64,000 nucleotides of DNA from Pseudomonas urmiensis (GTDB lineage: Bacteria > Pseudomonadota > Gammaproteobacteria > Pseudomonadales > Pseudomonadaceae): contig NZ_JABWRE020000001.1 in assembly GCF_014268815.2 (NCBI RefSeq), forward strand, positions 4,965,001-5,029,000. The letters run 5' to 3'. The notes under the pieces were generated by a model. The model had not been told where the DNA came from and did no database searches. It was given only the letters and a program-made list of their open reading frames with translations. Of the stretch, positions 53,504-64,000 are shown one piece after another. A program made the translations under genes and the position numbers. How positions within the stretch are numbered: the first letter of the stretch is position 1; every line of letters starts with the position of its first letter.

Positions 53504-55668
53504 TTACTCTGTCCTGGACGAAGTCTTCTGAGCAGATCGATGACCTGCGCGCTGCGAGGGCCCGCATACGAGTCGCGTGCAATGGAGGTCGCTTCCGCTA
53601 CGGGTTGTTCGGGCTCTGCTCGCACACCCTCTGGGACTGTGGCGTTTTTACGCTCCCGCTTGCGCTCTTCAGAACGATTTTCGCGGATGTTGGCCACCGC
53701 TTCAGATTTAGTACTCGCAGGAGGCTCAAGCTTTTGCTCGGCCGTAGCGACGCTGATGATTTGCTCCACGGTGTCGACCAAGCTCACGCGGCTCTCCAAC
53801 TCTGCCCGTTTGTGAGCGGGTGGTGTTTGCCGATACGCTTCCAGCAGATCGTAGATCTCGTCCGAGCGATAACCGGCGTACTTTGCATCCGAGCGTCGAA
53901 GGTCGCAGCGCAGAAACTGCTTGTTTTCACCCTGGATCCAGATATGAGCGGCAGAGTTCGGATCGAACCGGCAATCGATCGACCACACTCCATTGCGGCG
54001 AGCTTTGGCAAACCAGTTTTCTTGGATCGCAAACTCACACACATAGTGCATGCCGCGGAAAATCACGCCGCCCTTCTGCACCGTGGCTCGCTCACGAGGC
54101 AACAGGTGGAGATAGATTAAATCGTCAGGCCGGTTGTTGGCCTGGATCAGATCATTCTCCGAAGCCCAGGACCATATGCCCGTGGGAGTAGGCTCAACGC
54201 CATCGAGCATCATCGATTGAGTGAGGCGTTCTGGCTGTCGATGATAACGGTTGTAGTGCAAGACGCACTCAATGACGATCTGCGTGAACTCCTTCAGGTT
54301 GAGAGTGGCGTCGAGCCGATAATCGCGCTCGCCTCGCTCTTTCTCCCGCGCGGCCACACCGCCCGGAAGCCACCTGATACCGGTTAAATCATTGAGGATC
54401 CCGAACCTGCTTTCGACCATGGGCTTCCAATCTGGACGGTAAGGAGGTGCCGTGCCCATCTCGATGCCCAAACCAGTTGCCAATCCTTCCGCAGCCAAAG
54501 ACAACATCTCGCCTCGGTCGGCGTAGATTTGCTGAGGTAGGTGGTGGCAGTCCCAGTCCTCGGAATTGATAACGACGCCGTTCTGCGCGCAGAAATCCAC
54601 CTTGGAGGTGAATGCATTGAACAATGCCTGCCGCGCACCATTCCAGCTGGGCCCCTCCAGACCAACATACAGGCCAACAATCATCCCCGAGAAGCTGTCC
54701 ACCACGATGTAGACCACAGGCCTTCCAATCACCATCCGCCGGGAATAACTGTTGACCAAGTAGATATCTGCAATCGTCGCGTCAATCTCGAATTGGTGAC
54801 AAGGCCCCCGAAGCCAATCGCGGACGGTACCGGACAGCGGACGGCAGTCTTTGAGCCACTTCGTCAACCCCTTACGCCCACGATCAGTTGCTATCTCGTC
54901 AAAAAATATTTTGCCCCAATAAACGAACTGATTGTAATTAGGTATCTCGGCATCTGGAAGTAAGCGAATTCGATTTTCTGCGTTCTTCGAATAATCTTTT
55001 ACAGAATAGAATTTCTTAAGCATCTTGTCATAAGCAATGCGGATTGAGGGCGCTTTATCGTTGACATAAAGTGAGTAACCTACCCGAATACACCGCTTAT
55101 CAACAACACTGAGCAGCTTGGAAGGCGTAGTCAGAACTCCCTGAAACTTAGGCTTAGGACCGGGCCGTTTATCTTGGGTGTAGTTCCTGCTGGCAACACC
55201 CACCGCTGAATAATTTTTGAGAAGCGCATTTCTTACCTGACCATAGAACCAATATCTATACAAAAGACGATAAATAGTCTTTCGATGCATGCCCAGTTCA
55301 GCGGCGCGGTTTCCCACAAGGCGCCCCATCTCGCCACGAACGAAGATCTGTCCGGGGTAGGCCGGATCCAGAAGCGGCGCAATCACTGCCCATTTTTCAT
55401 CCCTATCGCGCTTAGTGCTTTCATCGAGATCACCTTCCAAGACCAGCAGGAATTCGGGTACTCCCGTGACGACGGATTTGGTGTCGCCAGACTCCAGCGA
55501 GAGCCTGAGTTCTTCAAGCCCCAACGGGTAGGGCTTTCTCGGCGGCTCGACGAGGTCTATCACGATCATTGCGTCGTCCTTCTCATCCAGATAAAGGACT
55601 CTGGCTAAGGTTGTGAGTACCGAGAGTTCTGTGACGGGCTCGAATACGTCATTAATTGAAATATTCAT
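53500..55668 (-). CDS. tnsB: DDE transposase TnsB
   Basis: A 722-aa integrase-fold transposase that binds the end sites and joins 3' ends to the target. The DDE triad is visible: HQFEIDATIADIY (Asp296), QIYADRGEM (Asp384) and DWKPMVESRFG (Glu419). An N-terminal winged-helix part (LGMHRKTIYRLLYRYW) and a Mu-B-type C-terminal barrel surround the core. It overlaps tnsA and tnsC by four bases each. The tail (ERKRERKNATVP, then a disordered end) is the probable TnsC contact. Confidence 0.94.
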   Translation of the reverse strand: MNISINDVFEPVTELSVLTTLARVLYLDEKDDAMIVIDLVEPPRKPYPLGLEELRLSLESGDTKSVVTGVPEFLLVLEGDLDESTKRDRDEKWAVIAPLLDPAYPGQIFVRGEMGRLVGNRAAELGMHRKTIYRLLYRYWFYGQVRNALLKNYSAVGVASRNYTQDKRPGPKPKFQGVLTTPSKLLSVVDKRCIRVGYSLYVNDKAPSIRIAYDKMLKKFYSVKDYSKNAENRIRLLPDAEIPNYNQFVYWGKIFFDEIATDRGRKGLTKWLKDCRPLSGTVRDWLRGPCHQFEIDATIADIYLVNSYSRRMVIGRPVVYIVVDSFSGMIVGLYVGLEGPSWNGARQALFNAFTSKVDFCAQNGVVINSEDWDCHHLPQQIYADRGEMLSLAAEGLATGLGIEMGTAPPYRPDWKPMVESRFGILNDLTGIRWLPGGVAAREKERGERDYRLDATLNLKEFTQIVIECVLHYNRYHRQPERLTQSMMLDGVEPTPTGIWSWASENDLIQANNRPDDLIYLHLLPRERATVQKGGVIFRGMHYVCEFAIQENWFAKARRNGVWSIDCRFDPNSAAHIWIQGENKQFLRCDLRRSDAKYAGYRSDEIYDLLEAYRQTPPAHKRAELESRVSLVDTVEQIISVATAEQKLEPPASTKSEAVANIRENRSEERKRERKNATVPEGVRAEPEQPVAEATSIARDSYAGPRSAQVIDLLRRLRPGQSK

Positions 55669-56516
55669 AACGATCTCTCACTCAATGCGCCCAGGTCAGA
55701 AGAGTAAATAATCTTGAAATCAGGTAGTGGCGATTTCAGGTGCAACGGAGCGCTACTCAAATCAATCTGAATTACTTTTCGCCAGATCAGATGGTAGAAA
55801 ATATCTCTAGCATCGCCGTACGCTATTCCCAATCGTGCAGCAATTCTTCTAAGACATTCAGACGTGGCCCAAGGGTAAGCTTTGCTTGATTCTAAAAGTT
55901 CAAGGAATTCAGAGTGAAGTGACGAAGTCATAAGCGCACAGGGTAGTTGAGAATACCGCCTAAGGAGCCCGAGATTCTTTATAAGGTCTGGCGTAAACAT
56001 TTCCTCAGTAACAATGGCCCAGTCCACTCCCAGGCTCATCCAGAAGCGCCTCTCGACTTCTAACTTTTCCAAAGTCCGAAGAGAACCCTGTTTGAGGTCT
56101 TGCTGATACTTAATTGTCCTAGCTACCGACTTAAAATCTCCGTTTGGCTGCCTAACAGTCAAGAGAAAGTCTGTCGTCATTACCAGCGGCAGGGCAGTAG
56201 ATTTGTATCTGGGGTAACGGACGCCAATAGCCTTTGCGATTGCTAGAGTGCTTTCCACAGGCAGCAACGGGTATTGCTCGCGGATGTCGACTACGTCCTC
56301 AGAAAACTCGCAGACCAGGAGATAGGCACGTTCGAGATCGGACAAAAGATGATGTATGCGCTCGACTTTAACGCCTGGGATTTTGTGGGAGCGCCCCATC
56401 GAAGGGACATCCTGCACACGTAACCAAGGCACGTAACCGACTCCGGCGCCGGATCCAAATCCGTTGGCGATGTGCCGTTCAATATCCTGCTTTGAAGCAA
56501 ACCTACGACCGCGCAA
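55665..56516 (-). CDS. tnsA: TnsA endonuclease
   Basis: A 283-aa restriction-endonuclease-fold protein that cuts the 5' ends, giving cut-and-paste movement. The catalytic set is visible as DIREQYPL (Glu80), TTDFLLTV (Asp116) and RTIKYQQD (Lys136). A C-terminal winged-helix part contacts TnsB. The start is a TTG at 56516 directly behind GAGGAGGTAGGAG, an unusually strong ribosome site. First gene of tnsABC-tnsD, nearest to the right end. Confidence 0.92.
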   Translation of the reverse strand: MRGRRFASKQDIERHIANGFGSGAGVGYVPWLRVQDVPSMGRSHKIPGVKVERIHHLLSDLERAYLLVCEFSEDVVDIREQYPLLPVESTLAIAKAIGVRYPRYKSTALPLVMTTDFLLTVRQPNGDFKSVARTIKYQQDLKQGSLRTLEKLEVERRFWMSLGVDWAIVTEEMFTPDLIKNLGLLRRYSQLPCALMTSSLHSEFLELLESSKAYPWATSECLRRIAARLGIAYGDARDIFYHLIWRKVIQIDLSSAPLHLKSPLPDFKIIYSSDLGALSERSL

Positions 56517-56677
56517 CTCCTACCTCCTCAGTCCTACCGGAGTGCTTCACCTGATCCGCAAAAAATAGTCATAGGAAAATATGGACCTTCCGGCGGTCTC
56601 GTCGAAGGCATTCCTAGACTACTCCCGCTGCCAAGCGAAGCGGTTAATCCGGACCAACGGCTAAGCCCAGAAACGGA

Positions 56678-56701
56678 AAACCCCCGTAGATACGGGGGTT
56701 T
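56678..56701. terminator. Terminator inside the right end
   Basis: AAACCCCCGT-AGAT-ACGGGGGTTT is a perfect 10-bp stem. On the minus strand it would stop transcripts leaving glmS before they enter tnsA. Confidence 0.8.
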
Positions 56702-56707
56702 GCTCGT

Positions 56708-56763
56708 TGTGTCAAACTTTAATAGTGTGTGTCAGACTTTAACCTTCTGTGTCAATCTTTAAT
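56708..56763. mobile_element. Right-end TnsB-type binding sites (three)
   Basis: TGTGTCAAACTTTAAT (56,708), TGTGTCAGACTTTAAC (56,728) and TGTGTCAATCTTTAAT (56,748) repeat at exactly 20-bp spacing; the terminus TGT (complement of ACA, 56,768-56,770) is seven bases further out. Close-packed right-end sites and spread left-end sites are the Tn7 pattern. Confidence 0.88.
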
Positions 56764-56770
56764 CCCAACA

Positions 56771-56780
56771 GCCAAAATCT
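56771..56780. repeat. Possible target-site duplication, right copy
   Basis: GCCAAAATCT directly follows the right terminus; the first five bases recur at 31,489-31,493. Position 26-30 bp after the glmS stop fits Tn7-type insertion. Confidence 0.5.
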
Positions 56781-56800
56781 AGACTGCACAGTGCACTAGA

Positions 56801-58636
56801 TCACTCCACGGTAACCGACTTAGCCAGGTTACGCGGCTGGTCTACGTCGGTGCCCTTGAGCACCGCAACGTAGTACGACAGCAGTTGCAGCGGGATGGTG
56901 TAGAGAATCGGCGACAGCGCATCGCTAACGTGCGGCACCTTGACCACGTGGGTGCCTTCGCCATTGCTCATGCCCGACTGTTCGTCAGCGAACACCACCA
57001 GCTCGCCACCGCGGGCACGAACTTCCTGCAGGTTGGACTTGAGCTTCTCCAGCAGTTCGTTGTTCGGGGCCACGGTAACCACCGGCATGTCGCTGTCGAC
57101 CAGCGCCAGCGGGCCATGCTTGAGCTCGCCGGCCGGGTAGGCTTCGGCGTGGATGTAGGAGATTTCCTTGAGCTTGAGCGCGCCTTCCATTGCCACCGGG
57201 TACTGCGCGCCACGGCCGAGGAACAGGGTGTGGTGCTTGTCGGCAAACAGCTCGGCGATCTTCTCGACCGTGCCGTCCATGGCCAGGGCTTCACCCAGGC
57301 GAGTCGGCAAGCGACGCAGTTCTTCGACCAACTCAGCTTCGACGCCTGCCTCCAGGGTGCCGCGAACCTGGCCCAATGCCAGGGTCAGCAGCATCAGCGA
57401 GACCAGCTGGGTGGTGAAGGCTTTGGTCGAGGCCACGCCGATTTCTGGGCCGGCCAGGGTCAGCAGGGTCAGATCGGATTCGCGAACCAGCGAGCTGATG
57501 CCCACGTTGCAGATCGCCAGGCTGCCGAGGAAGCCCAGCTCCTTGGCATTGCGCAGGGCCGCCAAGGTATCGGCGGTTTCACCCGACTGGGAAATCGAGA
57601 CGAACAGGGTGTCTGGCTGCACCACTACCTTGCGATAGCGGAACTCGCTGGCCACTTCGACCTGGCACGGAATGCCAGCCAGGCCTTCGAGCCAGTAACG
57701 GGCGACCATACCGGCGTGGTAGCTGGTGCCGCAGGCGACGATCTGCACGTTACGCACTTTGCCAAACAGCTCGGCTGCCTGTGGGCCAAATGCTTGAACC
57801 AACACGTGATCACTGCCCAGGCGACCTTCCAGGGTGCGCTGAACGACGGTTGGCTGCTCGTGGATCTCTTTGAGCATGAAGTGGCGATAAGCGCCCTTGT
57901 CCGCCGCCTCGGCACCTTCGTGGTACTGCACTGCCTCGCGCTGGACTTTGTTGCCAGCCTGATCCCAGATGTTGATCTGGTCACGGCGGATCTCGGCGAT
58001 ATCGCCCTCTTCGAGGTACATGAAGCGGTCGGTGACCTGGCGCAGGGCCAACTGGTCGGAAGCGAGGAAGTTTTCCCCATGGCCCAGGCCGATTACCAGC
58101 GGGCTACCGCTACGCGCTGCAACCAGGCGGTCTGGCTGTTTGACGCTGATCAGCGCCAAGCCATATGCGCCGTGCAGGCGTTTGACCGCTACCTTGAGGG
58201 CGTCGGCCAGATCTGGCGTGCTCTTGAGGGTGTGGTGAATCAGGTGGACGATCACTTCGGTGTCGGTTTGCGAAACAAACGGGTAGCCCAGCGCTTTGAG
58301 CTCTTCACGCAGGGCTTCGTGGTTTTCGATGATGCCGTTGTGCACCACTGCCACTTCGTGGCCGGAGAAATGCGGGTGAGCATTGGTCTCGGTAGGTGCA
58401 CCGTGGGTAGCCCAGCGGGTGTGGGCGATGCCCAGTTGGCCCGCCAGCGGCTCGGCGGCAACAGCGGCTTCCAATTCGCTGACCTTGCCGATCCGGCGAC
58501 GACGCTCAAGGGTACCGTCTTGGGTATAGACGGCCAGCCCTGCGCTGTCATAGCCACGGTATTCCAGGCGCTTGAGGCCTTCGATCAGGATGGTAGTAAT
58601 GTTGCGCTCGGCTACGGCACCGACGATTCCACACAT
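56801..58636 (-). CDS. glmS: Glutamine-fructose-6-phosphate aminotransferase
   Basis: The 611-aa enzyme makes glucosamine 6-phosphate, the first step to UDP-GlcNAc. The glutaminase domain starts with [12 protein letters not shown] (catalytic Cys1 after Met removal) and has [14 protein letters not shown]; two SIS domains follow ([34 protein letters not shown]). The C-terminus [13 protein letters not shown] is the region recognised by TnsD in Tn7, and the transposon sits just past the stop. It starts two bases after glmR. Confidence 0.97.
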   Translation of the reverse strand: MCGIVGAVAERNITTILIEGLKRLEYRGYDSAGLAVYTQDGTLERRRRIGKVSELEAAVAAEPLAGQLGIAHTRWATHGAPTETNAHPHFSGHEVAVVHNGIIENHEALREELKALGYPFVSQTDTEVIVHLIHHTLKSTPDLADALKVAVKRLHGAYGLALISVKQPDRLVAARSGSPLVIGLGHGENFLASDQLALRQVTDRFMYLEEGDIAEIRRDQINIWDQAGNKVQREAVQYHEGAEAADKGAYRHFMLKEIHEQPTVVQRTLEGRLGSDHVLVQAFGPQAAELFGKVRNVQIVACGTSYHAGMVARYWLEGLAGIPCQVEVASEFRYRKVVVQPDTLFVSISQSGETADTLAALRNAKELGFLGSLAICNVGISSLVRESDLTLLTLAGPEIGVASTKAFTTQLVSLMLLTLALGQVRGTLEAGVEAELVEELRRLPTRLGEALAMDGTVEKIAELFADKHHTLFLGRGAQYPVAMEGALKLKEISYIHAEAYPAGELKHGPLALVDSDMPVVTVAPNNELLEKLKSNLQEVRARGGELVVFADEQSGMSNGEGTHVVKVPHVSDALSPILYTIPLQLLSYYVAVLKGTDVDQPRNLAKSVTVE

Positions 58637-58638
58637 AA

Positions 58639-59415
58639 TTAATGCTCCTGGCTGATCGCGGCGCAGATCAGGTTAATGCCGCGGGCTTTGAATTCTTCGC
58701 GTGCCGCTGCTGGCAGGCGGTCATCTGTAATCAGGGTGTTGATGCTGCTCCACGGCAGCTCAAGGTTGGGAATCTTGCGCCCGACCTTGTCTGACTCGAC
58801 CATCACGATCACTTCGCGGGCCACCTCCGCCATCACCCGGCTCAGGCCGAGCAATTCATTGAAGGTGGTGGTGCCACGTTCGAGGTCGATGCCATCGGCA
58901 CCGATGAACAGCTGGTCGAAATCGTATGAGCGTAGTACCTGCTCGGCGACCTGGCCCTGGAACGACTCGGAGTGCGGATCCCAGGTGCCGCCCGTCATCA
59001 ACAGTACTGGCTCATGTTCGAGCTCGCTGATGGCACGGGCGACGTTCAACGAGTTGGTCATTACTACCAGACCCGGCTGGCGGCCCAGTTCAGGGATCAT
59101 GGCGGCGGTGGTGCTGCCACTGTCGATGATGATCCGCGCATGTTCGCGAATCCGGGCAACGGCGGCGCGGGCGATCGCTTGCTTGTAGCGCGACACCGGC
59201 TGCACGGCTTCGCCGAGCAACTCCTGGGGCACCGGGACAGCGCCGCCATAACGGCGCAGTAGCAGGCCGTTGGCTTCAAGCGCAGCGAGGTCTTTGCGGA
59301 TGGTCACTTCCGAAGTTTCGAAACGCTTGGCCAAGTTATCCACACTCACTTCACCCTGCTCGGTGAGCAAGGCCAGGATATTGTGACGGCGCTGGGGCGT
59401 GTTTCGTTTCGACAT
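58639..59415 (-). CDS. glmR: DeoR-family regulator next to glmS
   Basis: A 258-aa DeoR-family protein: N-terminal helix-turn-helix ([20 protein letters not shown]) and a sugar-phosphate-binding DeoR sensor domain ([30 protein letters not shown]). It lies between glmU and glmS and is co-oriented, so it probably adjusts amino-sugar synthesis to a phosphosugar signal. Position and family match GlmR of other pseudomonads. Confidence 0.87.
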   Translation of the reverse strand: MSKRNTPQRRHNILALLTEQGEVSVDNLAKRFETSEVTIRKDLAALEANGLLLRRYGGAVPVPQELLGEAVQPVSRYKQAIARAAVARIREHARIIIDSGSTTAAMIPELGRQPGLVVMTNSLNVARAISELEHEPVLLMTGGTWDPHSESFQGQVAEQVLRSYDFDQLFIGADGIDLERGTTTFNELLGLSRVMAEVAREVIVMVESDKVGRKIPNLELPWSSINTLITDDRLPAAAREEFKARGINLICAAISQEH

Positions 59416-59508
59416 GACAGGTTAAGTTTCGATTCGAAAGATAATGATTGCAATCAAAACCTAAGACGAAGGCTTCGTCAATGCCTAAATAGCTCTGTGG
59501 ATAAAAAA

Positions 59509-59582
59509 ATCGCGGGGCAAGCCCGCCCCCACGCCTAGCTCCGGATGTGGAGTCCAACGTGGGAGCGGGCTTGCCCCGCGAT
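59509..59582. repeat. Facing pair of REP elements
   Basis: ATCGCGGGGCAAGCCCGC (59,509-59,526) and its perfect 18-bp complement (59,565-59,582) form a REP pair between glmU and glmR, which can pair across 38 bp. Confidence 0.85.
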
Positions 59583-59612
59583 AGGGTCTGTGGATAACCC
59601 TCGGTGAAGCAA

Positions 59613-60980
59613 TCAGCTCTTCTTGATCTTCTCTGGACGTTTCCAGCCTTCAATGTTGCGTTGGCGCGCACGGCCCACGGCCAATTGCTTGTCTTCAACG
59701 GTCTGGGTGATGGTAGAACCCGCCGCCGTAGTAGCGCCGTCCTTGATTTCAACAGGGGCTACCAGCGAGTTGTTCGAGCCGATGAACACATCCTCGCCCA
59801 TCACTGTCTTGAACTTGTTGGCGCCATCATAGTTGCAGGTAATGGTGCCGGCACCGATGTTGGTGCGGGCGCCGACCTCGGCGTCACCCAGGTAAGTCAG
59901 GTGACCGGCCTTGGCGCCCTCGCCCAAGTGGGCATTCTTCAGCTCGACGAAGTTACCCACATGGGCCTTGGCATCCAGCACGCTACCCGGACGCAGGCGC
60001 GCGAACGGGCCAGCATCGCTGCCCTCGCCCAACACCGCACCATCAAGGTGGCTGTTGGCTTTGACTACTGCGCCTTTGCGCAGGGTGCTGTCCTTGATGA
60101 CGCAGTTCGGACCGATCTGTACGTCATCCTCGATCACCACCTTGCCTTCGAGAATCACGTTAACGTCGATCAGCACATCGCGACCAACGGTCACCTCACC
60201 TCGGACATCGAAGCGCGCTGGATCGCGCAGGGTTACGCCCTGGGCCATCAACCGACGGCCCTCGCGCAGCTGGTAGTGACGCTCAAGCTCAGACAGCTGC
60301 CGGCGATCATTGGCGCCCTGCACTTCCATCGGATCATGCGGCTGTTCGGTGGCGACCACCAGGCCATCGGCAACGGCCATGGCGATCACGTCGGTGAGGT
60401 AGTACTCACCCTGGGCGTTGTTGTTGGACAGCCGCCCCATCCAGTCGGCCAGGCGCGCGGCGGGCATGGCGAGGATGCCGGTGTTGCCTTCCTTGATCGC
60501 TTTCTGCGCGTCGCTGGCGTCCTTGTGCTCGACGATTGCCGCGACCTGGCCCTGGGCATCACGCACGATGCGGCCGTAGCCGGTCGGATCTTCAAGATTG
60601 ACGGTGAGCAGGCCCAACTGCTGCTGGTTGGCCTTGGCCAGCAAGCGCTGCAGGGTTTCTACTTCAATCAGCGGCACGTCGCCGTACAGCACCAGCACGG
60701 TGTCGGCGGTGAGTGCTGGAATCGCCTGGGCGACGGCGTGGCCGGTGCCCAGCTGCTTGTCTTGCAGGACGAAGTTCAGGTCATCCGCGGCTAGCCGCTC
60801 GCGCACCAGCTCGGCACCATGGCCAATGACCACATGGATACCGCTAGGCTTCAGCTGGCGCGCGCTGTGGATAACGTGACCGAGCATGGAGTTGCCAGCC
60901 ACCGGATGCAGCACCTTGGGCAATGCCGAACGCATGCGGGTGCCTTGGCCGGCGGCGAGAATAACGATATCGAGGGACAT
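59613..60980 (-). CDS. glmU: Bifunctional GlcNAc-1-P uridyltransferase/GlcN-1-P acetyltransferase
   Basis: A 455-aa enzyme that acetylates glucosamine 1-phosphate and then attaches UMP to give UDP-GlcNAc. N-terminal uridyltransferase motif [20 protein letters not shown]; left-handed beta-helix acetyltransferase with hexapeptide repeats ([19 protein letters not shown]). Same pathway as glmS downstream. Confidence 0.97.
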   Translation of the reverse strand: MSLDIVILAAGQGTRMRSALPKVLHPVAGNSMLGHVIHSARQLKPSGIHVVIGHGAELVRERLAADDLNFVLQDKQLGTGHAVAQAIPALTADTVLVLYGDVPLIEVETLQRLLAKANQQQLGLLTVNLEDPTGYGRIVRDAQGQVAAIVEHKDASDAQKAIKEGNTGILAMPAARLADWMGRLSNNNAQGEYYLTDVIAMAVADGLVVATEQPHDPMEVQGANDRRQLSELERHYQLREGRRLMAQGVTLRDPARFDVRGEVTVGRDVLIDVNVILEGKVVIEDDVQIGPNCVIKDSTLRKGAVVKANSHLDGAVLGEGSDAGPFARLRPGSVLDAKAHVGNFVELKNAHLGEGAKAGHLTYLGDAEVGARTNIGAGTITCNYDGANKFKTVMGEDVFIGSNNSLVAPVEIKDGATTAAGSTITQTVEDKQLAVGRARQRNIEGWKRPEKIKKS

Positions 60981-61041
60981 TGACTGGCTACCAATCCTGG
61001 GCGGTCAGCAATGTGACCGATGAGGGAAATTCGGAAAAAGA

Positions 61042-61067
61042 AAAAGGGTAGCCGAGGCTACCCTTTT
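61042..61067 (-). terminator. Terminator of the atp operon
   Basis: AAAAGGGTAGCC and GGCTACCCTTTT pair perfectly over 12 bp around a two-base loop. On the minus strand a T-rich tail follows. It lies between atpC and glmU. Confidence 0.95.
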
Positions 61068-61104
61068 ACTCAATCGCAACAGCAGTGATCTGGCCGGGGC
61101 CGGA

Positions 61105-61524
61105 TTACTTGCCTCTGCGCATTTGCTGGACGGTACGCAGCTGAGCTGCGGCCTCGGCCAGACGTGCGGCAGCGGCGCCGTAGTCGAAATCAGCGCTTTT
61201 GCTGTGCAGGGCGTTCTCAGCAGCCTTGAGGGCTTCCTGAGCCTGAGCCTCGTCCAGGTCAGCAGCACGTTGCACGGTATCGGCAAGCACCTTGACCATG
61301 TTCGGCTGAACCTCGAGGAAACCACCAGAGATGTAGAACACCTCTTGGGCGCCACCCTGCTTGGTCAGCGTGATCGGACCAGGCTTGAGATTGGTGATCA
61401 GCGGCGCGTGGCCTGGAGCGATACCAAGATCACCCAGGTTACCGTGCGCAACTACCATCTCGACCAGGCCGGAGAAAATCTCTCCTTCCGCGCTGACGAT
61501 ATCGCAATGGACTGTCATAGCCAT
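61105..61524 (-). CDS. atpC: ATP synthase F1 epsilon subunit
   Basis: A 139-aa F1 subunit: N-terminal beta-sandwich ([37 protein letters not shown]) and a C-terminal helix pair. It couples rotor movement and inhibits ATP hydrolysis. Last gene of the atp operon, followed by the terminator. Confidence 0.96.
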   Translation of the reverse strand: MAMTVHCDIVSAEGEIFSGLVEMVVAHGNLGDLGIAPGHAPLITNLKPGPITLTKQGGAQEVFYISGGFLEVQPNMVKVLADTVQRAADLDEAQAQEALKAAENALHSKSADFDYGAAAARLAEAAAQLRTVQQMRRGK

Positions 61525-61544
61525 CTGCTTGCCTCAACCTGATA

Positions 61545-61562
61545 GCGCCCCTTGCGGGGCGC
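61545..61562. other. Intergenic hairpin atpD-atpC
   Basis: GCGCCCC-TTGC-GGGGCGC is a perfect 7-bp stem between atpD and atpC, perhaps affecting message stability or the lower output of atpC. Confidence 0.6.
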
Positions 61563-61567
61563 AGGAA

Positions 61568-62971
<1,404 letters not shown>

Positions 62972-63832
62972 TTAAACCGCGGCAGCGCCGCCGACGATTT
63001 CCGAGATCTCCTGGGTGATCGCAGCCTGACGCGCCTTGTTGTAGATCAACTGAAGCTCTTTGATCAAATCACCGGCGTTGTCTGTGGCGTTCTTCATGGC
63101 GATCATCCGGGCCGCTTGTTCAGCAGCGTTGTTCTCGACCACCGCCTGGTATACCTGCGACTCCACGTAACGCACCATCAAGCCGTCCAGCAGCTCTTTT
63201 GCGTCGGGTTCGTACAGGTAATCCCAGTGATGCTTGAGATCCTGATCCGGGGTTGCCACCAACGGTACCAATTGCTCGACCGTCGGTTTTTGGGTCATGG
63301 TGTTGATGAACTTGTTCGAAACCACCGAAAGGCGATCGATACGGCCATCCAGGTAGGCGTCCAGCATCACTTTGACAGAGCCGATCAGATCGTTGATCGA
63401 TGGCTCTTCGCCCAAGTGGCTGATCGCTGCTACGACGTTGCCGCCAAAGATGCGGAAGAAAGTTGCACCCTTGCTGCCGATCACGCACAGGTCGATTTCC
63501 ACGCCCTGTTCGCGGTTTGCGTTCATGTCCTTGACCAGGGCCTTGAACAGGTTGGTGTTCAAGCCACCGCACAGACCACGGTCACTGCTCACCACGATAT
63601 AACCGGTGCGCTTTACAGGGCGCTCGATCATGAATGGGTGGCGGTATTCCGGGTTGGCGTTGGCCAGATGACCGATCACCTGGCGGATACGCTCCGCGTA
63701 AGGACGGCTAGCAGCCATGCGCATTTGTGCCTTGCGCATCTTGCTTACCGCCACTTTCTCCATGGCGCTGGTAATTTTTTGCGTGCTTTTGATGCTCGCA
63801 ATCTTACTGCGAATCTCTTTTGCGCCTGCCAT
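62972..63832 (-). CDS. atpG: ATP synthase F1 gamma subunit
   Basis: A 286-aa central stalk subunit: N-terminal [20 protein letters not shown], the middle domain [17 protein letters not shown] and the C-terminal signature [20 protein letters not shown]. Normal length and place between atpA and atpD. Confidence 0.97.
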   Translation of the reverse strand: MAGAKEIRSKIASIKSTQKITSAMEKVAVSKMRKAQMRMAASRPYAERIRQVIGHLANANPEYRHPFMIERPVKRTGYIVVSSDRGLCGGLNTNLFKALVKDMNANREQGVEIDLCVIGSKGATFFRIFGGNVVAAISHLGEEPSINDLIGSVKVMLDAYLDGRIDRLSVVSNKFINTMTQKPTVEQLVPLVATPDQDLKHHWDYLYEPDAKELLDGLMVRYVESQVYQAVVENNAAEQAARMIAMKNATDNAGDLIKELQLIYNKARQAAITQEISEIVGGAAAV

Positions 63833-63853
63833 GTATCACCTATCAGGTTAGCA

Positions 63854-63875
63854 AGCGGGGGCCTGGGCCCCCGCT
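63854..63875. other. Intergenic hairpin atpA-atpG
   Basis: AGCGGGGGCC-TG-GGCCCCCGCT is a perfect 10-bp stem between atpA and atpG without a T-run, so it is more likely to affect processing or partial readthrough than to end transcription. Confidence 0.65.
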
Positions 63876-63880
63876 GCGGC

Positions 63881-64000
63881 TTACCAGGTCTGGGTGGCCT
63901 TGAACTTCTCGATGCCGGCTTTCAGGCCTGCGTCGATTTCGTCGTTGAAGTCACCCTTCACGTTGATCTTCGCCATCAGTTCAGCGTGATCACGGTTGAA
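63881..64000 (-). CDS. atpA: ATP synthase F1 alpha subunit, C-terminal end only
   Basis: The last 39 codons of the alpha subunit, ending [11 protein letters not shown] before TAA, continue beyond the window edge. It precedes atpG in the operon, as usual. Confidence 0.93.
   Translation of the reverse strand, partial: FNRDHAELMAKINVKGDFNDEIDAGLKAGIEKFKATQTW

Larger units (their letters stand above)
31494..56770. mobile_element. Tn7-like transposon at the glmS attachment site
   Basis: The right end, read inward, begins TGTTGGGATTAAAG and lies 30 bp beyond the glmS stop codon, the classical attTn7 position. tnsA is nearest to glmS and tnsB, tnsC and a TniQ gene follow inward, the Tn7 order and orientation. 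Three TnsB-type sites at the right end and three inverted copies at the left end bracket 25 kb that contain no housekeeping genes. Base 56,770 is well supported; the left base is approximate because no TGT terminus is seen there. Cargo is mostly candidate defence genes. Confidence 0.85.

Noticed and set aside
31494..56770. CRISPR-associated transposon
   Set aside because: Two TniQ proteins prompted the check, but no Cas6, Cas7, Cas8 or Cas12k gene and no array are present, and the element sits at glmS by the classical route.
56885..58642. Long plus-strand frame opposite glmS (585 codons)
   Set aside because: It is the antisense shadow of a GC-rich gene; the same applies to long frames opposite pycB, pycA, zwf, glmU and atpD.

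Overview
The window is Pseudomonas chromosome, most like the P. putida/P. entomophila group. The evidence is the gene content and order (pycA-pycB with a divergent LysR gene, hexR-zwf, uvrD, the zinc-starvation cluster with folE2, hcnABC, glmU-glmR-glmS, atp operon), high-GC coding, and the typical short GC-rich REP hairpins between genes. A Tn7-like transposon of about 25.3 kb sits just downstream of glmS.

Left chromosomal arm (1-31,490): a truncated GNAT acetyltransferase; two-subunit pyruvate carboxylase with its LysR regulator; hexR and a glucose-6-phosphate dehydrogenase divergent around a perfect HexR-type operator; a membrane GGDEF-EAL protein; uvrD; a Tim44-domain protein; a SUKH protein; a CPA2 antiporter; an acyl-CoA thioesterase; pdxY; a DUF3301 protein. 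A zinc-limitation cluster follows (two COG0523 GTPases, DUF1826, a small secreted protein, folE2) around a perfect Zur-like palindrome. Then come a DUF3617 protein, cardiolipin synthase, cyclopropane fatty acid synthase, dihydrolipoamide dehydrogenase and the hydrogen cyanide synthase operon hcnABC. Upstream of hcnA, a HIT-family gene lies between two diverged copies of the hcnA leader.

Tn7-like element (about 31,494-56,770): its right end lies 30 bp past the glmS stop codon and carries three TnsB-type sites at exact 20-bp spacing; the left end has three inverted copies of the motif. From glmS inward: tnsA-tnsB-tnsC-tniQ1 (translationally coupled or close); a (TGTTG)16 microsatellite; a small membrane ORF behind nested hairpins; a winged-helix-like gene; a second TniQ; and an orphan MbcA/ParS/Xre antitoxin-like gene. 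The remaining cargo looks like a defence island: an SF2 helicase coupled to a 142-aa partner; a decayed stretch; a coupled pair of NTPases (alpha/beta-hydrolase fused to a P-loop NTPase, and an AAA ATPase with a TPR-like tail); a Gabija-like OLD nuclease/UvrD helicase pair; and a 308-aa orphan with a possible PD-(D/E)XK core. The hydrolase/AAA pair, the helicase pair and the orphan are the best candidates for undescribed systems.

Right chromosomal arm (56,801-64,000, all minus strand): glmS, the DeoR-family regulator glmR, glmU, atpC, atpD, atpG and the last codons of atpA, with a clear terminator after atpC. Start sites, motifs and repeats were read by eye; no database search was possible, so family names rest on recognised motifs and gene order.
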